Source: DASZPJ01 sp035550295
GTDB taxonomy: Bacteria > Patescibacteriota > Saccharimonadia > Saccharimonadales > UBA4665
Direction of reading: 5' to 3'
DNA length: 26,602 bases
Assembly (NCBI GenBank): GCA_035550295.1
Contig: DASZPJ010000031.1
Coordinates: 1 to 26,602 of the forward strand
Below, piece by piece: positions 20,251 to 26,602 of this stretch. Position 1 is the first letter of the stretch, and each line of letters starts with the position of its first letter. The notes under the pieces are model-generated. The model made no database searches. It was given only the letters and a program-made list of their open reading frames with translations, and had not been told where the DNA came from. The position numbers and the translations under genes are program-made.

Positions 20251-21258
20251 TTATTCAGCCAGTTTGCTGCGCAAGATGCGGCGGTAGATGAGACTACCAA
20301 CGATCGAAGCAGCTGCGAACAGGCCGACAACGCTACCAGCACCGGTGTTAACTAGTTGGGCTGGAGGTGTCAGGGTTGGCGGCGTGTGGTGATGGGTTGG
20401 CGGAGGAGTAACTTTCGGTGGTTTGGTAGAGAAAGTAACAACCTGCGTACACTTGTCGCTAACCGGTGGGGTTACGGTCTGGCCGTTCACAGTAAAGCTT
20501 GGTGTAGCCGTAACTGTGTAGGTACCATCTTTAGCGTAAGTGTGTGTCAGGCCAATTGGGTTAGCAATAGGCGCAGCGCTAGTAGTGTCGCCCCAACCGA
20601 TCACTGCGGTAGTGTAGGTAGCGCCGTTAGAAGCGCTTTCTTGGAAGTTAGTGACAGTTACTTTGCGGTCAGCAGATGCACTAATTTTCAGCAAATCACA
20701 GCTGTAGGCTGGAGTTACAGGTGTCGGACAGTCAACTTTTGCCTTGAAGTTCAGGAATTCAGTGGTAGAACCAGCCAAGGCTCCCAGGCTCAAGCCGCTG
20801 GTAGTAACACCGTCGGCTTTGGTAGCCAACTTGTTGCCGTTGCCATCATACAAAATGGTGGTGCCATTTTCGTAGGTAATGGTCTGGGGTGAAGTAAATT
20901 TAACTGTCGTCGTGTCACTAACGCTTGGAGTCAGGCCGCTAGAGTAAGTAGCGGTCATCGTCGAAGTGTTAACGGTGCTGGCAGCTGCCGGCAGGTCAAC
21001 TTTAACGTTGATGTTAGTAACGGCCGTAAAGCCAGTGTTGTGCAAACGAATGCTGTATTCCAGCTCGTCACAAGCGTGGGCGGTGTTGCCGTCGCTGTAT
21101 GGGCTATTGGTAGTTAGGTCTTTGGCCAGGTAGGTGGCGGTGCCGCCTTCCAACGCGCCAGTACCGTCAGCAAATGCCGGGGTAGCGACAGCCAAGTTGG
21201 CAAACAACAAGCCGAGAACGGTTGCGCCGCTAGCGAGGATTTTGGTTAAACGATTCAT
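20251..21258 (-). CDS. Secreted surface protein with PKD-like domain and L-x-NTG anchor
   Basis: 335 aa. A signal peptide (1-30) probably ends AFA|DG. An all-beta region resembling DUF11/adhesin repeats follows (about 50-175: LEYSIRLHNTGFTAVTNINV), then a PKD-like module (about 190-270: WGDTTSAAP...LTHTYAKDGTYTVTATPSF). A Pro/Thr/His-rich stalk (275-300) leads to LVNTGAGS at 302-309, a hydrophobic segment, and a Tyr-Arg-Arg...Arg-Ser-Lys tail. The C-terminal layout is sortase-like, with LVNTG in place of LPxTG. Four Cys could form disulfides. AAAGGAG 8 nt before the ATG supports the start. It is second in an operon, 31 bases after the 414-aa gene. An adhesin or cell-surface structural role is likely but not proven. 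Confidence 0.88.
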   Translation of the reverse strand: MNRLTKILASGATVLGLLFANLAVATPAFADGTGALEGGTATYLAKDLTTNSPYSDGNTAHACDELEYSIRLHNTGFTAVTNINVKVDLPAAASTVNTSTMTATYSSGLTPSVSDTTTVKFTSPQTITYENGTTILYDGNGNKLATKADGVTTSGLSLGALAGSTTEFLNFKAKVDCPTPVTPAYSCDLLKISASADRKVTVTNFQESASNGATYTTAVIGWGDTTSAAPIANPIGLTHTYAKDGTYTVTATPSFTVNGQTVTPPVSDKCTQVVTFSTKPPKVTPPPTHHHTPPTLTPPAQLVNTGAGSVVGLFAAASIVGSLIYRRILRSKLAE

Positions 21259-21289
21259 CTTAGGGTCTCCTTTATTCAGCTTGTTAGGT

Positions 21290-22534
21290 TTAAGAAGGGT
21301 TAGCAGGTGCTTTTACAATCGGGAAGCTGTCGGTGACAGTAGCAGGATTAGTGTGCAGGCCGCTAGTCTTGTCGATGCCGCTAACAGTTACAACTTCGTT
21401 ACCGGTGTCGGTAGGAGCGGTGTAGGTGTCAACAATGCTGAAACTGGTGCTAGGAGCGACTTCGTCGATGCAAGGCTGGTCCATGCTGCCCTTATTAGCC
21501 GTGAAACAAGCTTCATAGGTGTCGCCAACCTTAGCGTTTGTAAAGGTTGCGCGAATAGGCGTGGTAGAAGTGTCAAGGTTACCAGTAACAGGGTCAACTA
21601 CAGTCTGGTCTATTTCTTGAGTGCTGTTAACCGCCAAGTTAGCCGGGTTAGGAGTTGGGGTTGGGGTATTGCTAGGAGTTGGAGTGTTGCTAGGGGTGGG
21701 CGTAGAACTCGGGGTAGGAGTTGAGCTAGGGGTAGGAGTACTGGAAGGAGTCGGGGTAGTAGGAGGGGTCGTCTCGGTAGAAGTACACCTCAAGTCGGCT
21801 TCCATCTTAACGCGAGCTTGGTCTTTCAGGCGAATGATCTCGTCTTCCTGGGCACCGCCAGATAATTTCTCCCAGTGTCGTAAGTTGAGTTTCTGTGTGA
21901 CTTCACCACTGGCTATTAGAGTACCTTCAACACCAGGACATTCAACAGAACCGTTCATGACATCCTTAACGTGCAGGGTAACGGTCGTGTTAAGACTATC
22001 AACGTTGTAGACCTTAACGTCTGTGGCTTTTGGCAATACACGCGGAGAGGCTGCGTTGCCACAGTTTTCACCAGTTACTCCACCAGCGACCTTAACCCAA
22101 CCGGTTGGTGAGTTTTTGTCGTGACAAAGTTCTGCACGTTTGCTTTCCTTGTAGTACTTATATGTACCGTTAGCCAATTTGACTGAGTTAGTCCAAGTCT
22201 GGCCTGGCTTAGTCCAAATACAGTTGCTGCTCTTCAAAGTGCCCTTAGGCTCTTTGATATGTTCACTTTCACCAACAAAAATCTGTTTGCTGGCAAGATC
22301 GTCAGCGTTCATGTGTAGGCTACGAGACACAATCGTCGCAGTGTCAGTTTCGCCCGGGTTCGTGCTACCGCTTTCGACAGCAGCAAAAGCTGCGCCACCG
22401 GCGGACAGGAACGTTACACCGGCTGCGATGCCGGCAATCAGCTTACTTTGAGTCTGGCCGGCGTCTGGCTGCTCAGCCACGGCTGTAGCAAACTCAGAAT
22501 TCTGACCTGGGTAACCTTCGTTGAATTCACTCAT
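21290..22534 (-). CDS. Secreted/surface protein with PTPSST repeats
   Basis: 414 aa, no known family recognised. A 30-residue polar N-terminus precedes a hydrophobic segment (31-52) that ends AAFAAVES and could be a signal or an anchor. Residues 60-250 form a Cys-containing domain with six cysteines (residues 105, 137, 158, 199 and 250 among them). A stalk of tandem six-residue PTPSST/PTPSNT units follows (260-294), and 300-414 is a beta-rich, Ig-like or fibronectin-like domain with a Cys pair. It lacks the L-x-NTG end of its operon partner, so it is either held by its N-terminal segment or released. AAAGGAGA about 8 nt before the ATG supports the start. It is driven by the promoter at 22622-22650. 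Confidence 0.85.
   Translation of the reverse strand: MSEFNEGYPGQNSEFATAVAEQPDAGQTQSKLIAGIAAGVTFLSAGGAAFAAVESGSTNPGETDTATIVSRSLHMNADDLASKQIFVGESEHIKEPKGTLKSSNCIWTKPGQTWTNSVKLANGTYKYYKESKRAELCHDKNSPTGWVKVAGGVTGENCGNAASPRVLPKATDVKVYNVDSLNTTVTLHVKDVMNGSVECPGVEGTLIASGEVTQKLNLRHWEKLSGGAQEDEIIRLKDQARVKMEADLRCTSTETTPPTTPTPSSTPTPSSTPTPSSTPTPSNTPTPSNTPTPTPNPANLAVNSTQEIDQTVVDPVTGNLDTSTTPIRATFTNAKVGDTYEACFTANKGSMDQPCIDEVAPSTSFSIVDTYTAPTDTGNEVVTVSGIDKTSGLHTNPATVTDSFPIVKAPANPS
21650..21757 (-). repeat. 18-bp tandem repeat encoding Pro-Thr stalk
   Basis: About six in-frame 18-bp units encode PTPSST or PTPSNT. Third codon positions differ between units, so it is not a very recent expansion, although length variation between strains is possible. 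Confidence 0.8.
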
Positions 22535-23165
22535 TTAGTTAATCTCCTTTGCACCTCCCCGGTGCGTTAGTTCTTCCACACCCCTCGGTCGCTTGACAGC
22601 CAACCGAATGTGTTACGAGCCATAATATCACAAGCGTTATAATTTGTCAATAGTATGTTATAACTATCAAGCACAAGCGGTTTGTGCTTCCCTAGCCCTT
22701 GATTATCCCGCTTTCGAGTCCATCATAGTGACCATCGGTCAAAACAGATGTATGGAATCTTACACCGGCGCTTCCCATAATCTCACCGTCTCTTCATCCA
22801 AGTGAAAACTGGGACCCACAACATCCTGTCGTCCCCGATTTAGTCGGGGATCCAGAAAAACAAAAAACCTTTTCTGTAGGAAATAGGCTTTGATCTGAAA
22901 TGATTACTAGCTCTTTCTTTTCTATGTTCTTTTGTGCCGACAAAAGAACCAAAAACTCCCGAACGTCAGCCAAACACTACTGGTGAGCTAGCAGCTTTGG
23001 CCGCGCCGAAAGAATGCCAAGCATCCCCTCACATTTACATAAGACTATTCGGGGCAAGCTTTCGGCTCTACTCGGCCAGTCTGATTGGCAAATAATCGGT
23101 TGGCGCGAGTCTGGCTGAATCGCACCGTGGTTTCGGTGCTTAATCTAACAACCAAGAACTAACAG
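22535..23165. other. 631-base intergenic region with promoter and repeats
   Basis: Bases 22535-22615 are the leader of the surface operon, with hairpin GCACC-GGGGA-GGTGC just before the Shine-Dalgarno. Bases 22622-22650 are the promoter. A hairpin TCCCCGA-N5-TCGGGGA sits at 22832-22850 in a stretch that looks like a common dispersed repeat. Bases 22911-23174 are the structured repeat copy B. No gene was seen. Confidence 0.75.
22622..22650 (-). promoter_or_regulatory. Near-consensus promoter of the surface-protein operon
   Basis: Minus strand TTGACA (22650-22645), 17-base spacer, TATTAT (22627-22622). It is the best sigma70-type promoter in the window. It implies strong expression and a leader of about 80 nt. 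Confidence 0.88.
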
Positions 23166-23174
23166 CTAAGAACG
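22911..23174 (-). repeat. Structured intergenic repeat, copy B (3' of histidine kinase)
   Basis: Counterpart of 12433-12700. The same end hairpin TTCTTTTGT-GCCG-ACAAAAGAA is at 22927-22948. Outer stem TGGCCG/CGGCCA (22998-23003 with 23073-23078), inner stem GCCGAAAG/CTTTCGGC (23005-23012 with 23059-23066), apical CCCC/GGGG (23025-23028 with 23051-23054). Its gene-proximal end CGTTCTTAG supplies the last two codons and the stop of the kinase gene. Confidence 0.85.
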
Positions 23175-25418
23175 TTTCTTGGGGGCCGGCTTTTTCTTGG
23201 CAGCAGGCTTTTTAGCAGGTTCGGGCACTTTGTTCATGCTGGCTGGAACTGCATGCTGTGACTTGTTAAATATAAACCCGAACGTGCTGCCCTTGCCTTC
23301 CTGGCTATCAAAAATAAGTGCACCGCCCTGGCCCACAATGACCTTTTTGGCCATAAATAGCCCAAGTCCCGTGCCGTCCGGCCGCGCTTGGCGTGCATTA
23401 CCGGCCCGGTAGAACTTGGTAAACAGATGGGGTTGTTCGCTTTTTGCCACCCCAATACCGTCATCGATAACCCGGAATTCAATAGTTGTAGGCGTCTCTT
23501 TTAATTCAACTTTAATATGGCCCCCGGCCGGCGTGTAATAGATAGCATTGTCTGCGAAATTCATGATCACCTGGCGGGTTTTAGTCTCGTCCAGCATGAT
23601 AGCCGGGAACTCTTTAGGCTTTTCATACGTAAGAGTTAGGTTGCGTGACGCGGCGGTTTCGGTCAGTTGCGACATTTCCTGCTCGACCACTTCAGCCAAA
23701 TTAACGGGTGATGGCTCGATTATAAACTTTCCTGTTTTTAGCCTGGAAACGTTCAAGAGGTCAGCGATCAGATACACCATCCGCTGGCTACTAAAGAATG
23801 CCTGCCCCAGCATTTTTTCCTGCATTGGCGTAATTTTGCCGGTGTCGCCTTCTATAACCATGCTCAAATATCCCTTTATGCTGGTCAGCGGCGTCCGCAA
23901 CTGGTGCGACGCCATACTAATAAAGTCGTCTTTGGTTTCATCGAGGACTTTCAGCCGCTCGTTTGCCTTGCGCAAACGGTGCGTTGCTTCCACCACCTTT
24001 TCTTGCAGGGTTACGTTGAAATTCTCGATTTCCTCAAAACGCAAAGCATTTTGTATAGCAATAACAAGTTCATCAGCAATAATTTCCACTATTCGGTAGT
24101 CTTGGCTGTTGTAAACATTGCCGCTTTTTTTGTAACCAAATATCAAATAGGCCAATGCTTCACCGCTCGCGTCTGCCCTGCTAGTCAATCGGATGATGAA
24201 GGAAATTTTGTGATCATCAAGTATTTTTTTAAGATGAGAATCACGTTGATCTAGCTCGTCGGCCACAATGCGCCGGTGACCTTTTTTGAGCAAATGTTCG
24301 CGCACATATTTGACCTCTTCACGACTGTAGTCGGTTTCTTTGGTGCCGACAATACGCATGGGTGTCATATCAGTTTCGCGAATGCCTATCTGTACGAACT
24401 CACACTTTAGATTCTTCTGAATGATGGCAGTTGTGTGACGTAACAAAATACCAATCTCGATATTGCTAACGATGTTCTTGTTTAACTCATCTAGGAAAGC
24501 CTGGGGATCGTACGCATCTTGATAAAAAAGCGCATTAGTAATCCTTCTAAAGATCTTTATCAGGGGAGAATATGCAGCTATGGCGATTATGATTAAGAAA
24601 ACATTGAGCAGTTCTTCAAGCCACTTGCTGCTAGTCTGCAAAGTAATATACGTTGTTATGTAGTAGGAAATTAGTCCGTATGCACTACCGATAATTGCCA
24701 AGGTGAGCAAATAGGCAAGAGACCGAACAACGGCCAGCTGTAAATTAAACAGTTTCAGCTTAACCACGCTGTAGTACAGCCCTGCTACCGGAATTGCCAT
24801 AGGTATAATTCCGATATTTGTTAGCCCAAACCATCCGGTGATGGCGGGCAGAATAAACTCCGTAATAAGCACTATTGGCAATGCTATGCTCATACATTTA
24901 TAGAGAATGACTAGGTGTTGCCGCTGCTCACCGGAAGTAACCTTGATGTTTTTGCGCAAAACATACATTGCCATGCCCAGAAAGAACACAAGACCAAGAA
25001 AGTACAGAAGAATGAGCGGACCGAATTCTACAGCATAAACTTGTCCTTGTCTCTTGGCCCCAGCTACAACTAAGGGCGTAAAGTTTGTTAACCCTATCAA
25101 GAGTATTGGGATTGTAAACTTGCTTAAACGCCTGCTGGTTTTTATATCTTCAGCGAGAGCCACCGCAAACCAGAGCAGCAGATAGCCAGAGATATAGCTA
25201 AAGAAAAATACTAAGTAGTTTCCGATTACTGATGCGTGAGGTGAATTATGGACATCGTTACTGATGTAACTTGCTACTATCCAAATTCCGATTGTTACTG
25301 TAAAAAATGCAAATACTCTATTGAGTACTAAACTACGGTTTTTTATTAATGACACGGCGCCAAGACCAAGAAGTGCAAGTGAAACCACCCAGTTAACAAT
25401 CAAGTAAAAGTCTTGCAT
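23166..25418 (-). CDS. Polytopic sensor histidine kinase
   Basis: 750 aa. Residues 1-310 hold about nine hydrophobic segments; the first seven or so resemble a 7TM-type sensor region of histidine kinases. A GAF-like domain follows (about 320-460), a short coiled coil (VVEATHRLRKANERLKVLDE), then HisKA with phospho-acceptor H505 in SMASHQLRTPLTSIKG. The HATPase domain has the N box MNFADNA (N620, N624), DDGIGV near 653, DGTGLGLFMAK, and GSTFGF. The tail is Lys/Pro/Ala-rich (KKPAAKKKPAPKKRS). No response regulator is in the window, so the partner is unknown. It lies 56 bases after the ThiF-like gene on the same strand. A CCTAGT/ACTAGG hairpin covers the AGG ribosome-binding bases. Confidence 0.94.
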   Translation of the reverse strand: MQDFYLIVNWVVSLALLGLGAVSLIKNRSLVLNRVFAFFTVTIGIWIVASYISNDVHNSPHASVIGNYLVFFFSYISGYLLLWFAVALAEDIKTSRRLSKFTIPILLIGLTNFTPLVVAGAKRQGQVYAVEFGPLILLYFLGLVFFLGMAMYVLRKNIKVTSGEQRQHLVILYKCMSIALPIVLITEFILPAITGWFGLTNIGIIPMAIPVAGLYYSVVKLKLFNLQLAVVRSLAYLLTLAIIGSAYGLISYYITTYITLQTSSKWLEELLNVFLIIIAIAAYSPLIKIFRRITNALFYQDAYDPQAFLDELNKNIVSNIEIGILLRHTTAIIQKNLKCEFVQIGIRETDMTPMRIVGTKETDYSREEVKYVREHLLKKGHRRIVADELDQRDSHLKKILDDHKISFIIRLTSRADASGEALAYLIFGYKKSGNVYNSQDYRIVEIIADELVIAIQNALRFEEIENFNVTLQEKVVEATHRLRKANERLKVLDETKDDFISMASHQLRTPLTSIKGYLSMVIEGDTGKITPMQEKMLGQAFFSSQRMVYLIADLLNVSRLKTGKFIIEPSPVNLAEVVEQEMSQLTETAASRNLTLTYEKPKEFPAIMLDETKTRQVIMNFADNAIYYTPAGGHIKVELKETPTTIEFRVIDDGIGVAKSEQPHLFTKFYRAGNARQARPDGTGLGLFMAKKVIVGQGGALIFDSQEGKGSTFGFIFNKSQHAVPASMNKVPEPAKKPAAKKKPAPKKRS

Positions 25419-25424
25419 CTTACA

Positions 25425-25438
25425 CCTAGTTTACTAGG
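25425..25438 (-). promoter_or_regulatory. Hairpin over the ribosome-binding site of the kinase gene
   Basis: CCTAGT-AA-ACTAGG on the minus strand, whose last bases (AGG) are the only Shine-Dalgarno candidate, 6 nt before the ATG. The hairpin could restrict translation. Confidence 0.4.
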
Positions 25439-25474
25439 CATAAGCAAAATCCAAAATATTTGGGGCTACTAGGT

Positions 25475-26422
25475 TCAGCCTAGGTCGCCACGAGCAGCTC
25501 GCTCTTCTACGCTGTAGCTTGCCTTTTCGTTAAGTTTAAGAGCGTTCTTGGCGACCATGGTAGCAAGACGACGATAGTAAGAAATCCTCGGGTGATGCGT
25601 TATACCGCTCTTACCAGTGTAGGCATCCATCCAGCGTACCGAAGGTGCAAAAACCGGAGCAAGTCCTTTAAGATTTGCACCTTGGCGAACATGCTTGACC
25701 ATCTCTGAGACTGCAATCTGGGCCGCCTGGCCAGCGCCAATCATATTCGATGGGAGTGGAGCTGCCTTTTGCCCTTCTTTTTCTTGAATGGCGATTAGCG
25801 TATTTATATCGGCATATGGAGGTAAATAGGCAAGGTATCTATTTGGGTTAATGGATTGGTCCGCGACTTCATCCAAAGGCGCATCTACTCCCCCCTTAAT
25901 GCCCATAAAGCGCTCAAATGTCATTTTACTATGTGGATCAAATGAAGTGCCCTGGCCTGCATGACCAACATACTCTACATTCACAACAGGAACTTCTCGA
26001 CGCCTTGCTTCACGAGCTATCATTGTCCCAAGTTCAGGCATTGAAAGCTCTGTAGCGTCAAGAACGATATCGGCTCGGTGCATAAATTCTTCAAGGTTGT
26101 CGGTCGTAACTCCGTCTTTATAGATGTGGACTTTGGCGTCAGGATTGATAGCAAAAATGTCTTCTTGAAAAACTTCCGCCTTGTTGCGACCTATAGTTTT
26201 AACGTTCACTCCAAGTACACGGTTACTGTTTACATCATCAAAGTCTTCAGGATCAGCTATATCAAAGCTCTGAACACCAATACGGGCCAACTCAAGGCCA
26301 ACCAAATACCCAGCGCCACCGGCACCGCCTATTGCGACAGTCGTTTCTAATAAGGCTTGTTGGGTGGCATTGTCCCAAAAACCCATATTTCTATATAGTT
26401 CTGGGGAGTCTAAAGTTCTCAT
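25475..26422 (-). CDS. ThiF/MoeB/E1-like adenylyltransferase without cysteines
   Basis: 315 aa E1-superfamily enzyme. Family members adenylate the C-terminus of a small protein or peptide. Seen: Arg11 in YRNMGF, nucleotide loop IGGAGGAG (31-38) followed by GLELARIG, DFDDVNSNR (60-68, Mg/ATP Asp and Arg), GRNKAEV with Lys81, and LDATE with Asp122. The C-terminal half (from about 165) has no recognised domain. The protein contains no cysteine, so it can have neither the catalytic thioester Cys of E1/ThiF nor a CxxC zinc site. This recalls MccB-type enzymes that adenylate a peptide, but similarity to MccB itself was not tested. A short ORF ends 32 bases upstream, and a sensor kinase follows. Confidence 0.88.
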   Translation of the reverse strand: MRTLDSPELYRNMGFWDNATQQALLETTVAIGGAGGAGYLVGLELARIGVQSFDIADPEDFDDVNSNRVLGVNVKTIGRNKAEVFQEDIFAINPDAKVHIYKDGVTTDNLEEFMHRADIVLDATELSMPELGTMIAREARRREVPVVNVEYVGHAGQGTSFDPHSKMTFERFMGIKGGVDAPLDEVADQSINPNRYLAYLPPYADINTLIAIQEKEGQKAAPLPSNMIGAGQAAQIAVSEMVKHVRQGANLKGLAPVFAPSVRWMDAYTGKSGITHHPRISYYRRLATMVAKNALKLNEKASYSVEERAARGDLG

Positions 26423-26454
26423 ATGACCTCAAAATTCTTTAAAATAATTGAAAT

Positions 26455-26601
26455 TTACGCGACTGCGCTGCCTGTTGTAGCTGTGGGCGCGAGACCAGAA
26501 TAAACAAACTCTTTGGTAAGCACATCCATGGCTTGAAGTGCACCGGGCCTATCGCTTTCAATTCTTTTTGCGAGACCTGGTATGTCAATTCTGATTGGCA
26601 T
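26455..26601 (-). CDS. Short ORF upstream of the ThiF-like gene, cut by window end
   Basis: An open frame ends at TAA (26455-26457). From the ATG at 26601 it encodes 48 aa starting MPIRIDIPGLAKRIESD and ending TATTGSAVA. Only one base lies beyond this ATG, so it may be a complete small gene or the C-terminus of a larger one. The sequence is mildly amphipathic (residues 8-32 likely helical) with a small-residue tail rich in Ala, Thr and Gly. No Cys, no signal peptide. It is 32 bases before the ThiF-like start, on the same strand. A substrate peptide for that enzyme is an attractive idea, but the upstream sequence is needed. Confidence 0.5.
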   Translation of the reverse strand: MPIRIDIPGLAKRIESDRPGALQAMDVLTKEFVYSGLAPTATTGSAVA

Positions 26602-26602
26602 T

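Overview
The window looks like a chromosomal segment of a Patescibacteria/CPR bacterium, most likely a Candidatus Saccharibacteria (TM7) member. This is inferred from gene content: short divergent glycolytic enzymes, a prepilin-like protein, an RpfB/YabE-type G5 protein next to rsmA, surface proteins ending in an L-x-NTG sorting-like signal, and UGA used as an ordinary stop. No database search was possible. Nearly every gene is on the minus strand. The clear plus-strand exceptions are one AT-rich membrane-protein gene and one short promoter-to-terminator transcript.

Layout by falling coordinate, which is the direction of transcription. From 26602 to 23166 lie a short ORF cut by the window edge, a cysteine-free ThiF/E1-like adenylyltransferase, and a polytopic sensor histidine kinase. 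A 631-base spacer follows, with a structured repeat and a near-consensus promoter. That promoter drives two surface proteins (22534-20251). Next come tRNA-Glu, a spacer with a hairpin cluster, and a second L-x-NTG protein. Then comes a glycolytic operon, pyk-pgk-tpiA, plus an overlapping tail-anchored acidic protein (19131-14941). After it come a PcrA/UvrD helicase, a second copy of the structured repeat, and rpfB-like/rsmA joined by a TAATG overlap. A MarR regulator with its own palindromic operator ends this part.

From 9553 to 4324 the content is mixed: the AT-rich plus-strand membrane protein, tmRNA, a type IV pilin-like protein, a membrane-anchored FKBP, an RRM protein, a GH37 trehalase-like protein, tRNA-Val, and a cupin. 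From 4280 to 1 lie metG-tatD (ATGA overlap), two conserved-looking hypothetical genes (also ATGA-coupled), and a cysteine desulfurase cut by the window start.

The most interesting signals are as follows. (1) A repeat of about 265 bp occurs twice, each time right after a minus-strand stop codon, and its stems show compensatory base changes between copies. (2) The cysteine-free E1-like enzyme is preceded by a short ORF and followed by a sensor kinase. (3) The tmRNA has an unusual T-loop, a U discriminator and a long predicted tag. (4) Several housekeeping genes have -10 boxes 6-8 nt before the ATG, which suggests leaderless mRNAs. (5) PGK, TIM and the trehalase lack residues normally conserved in their active sites.
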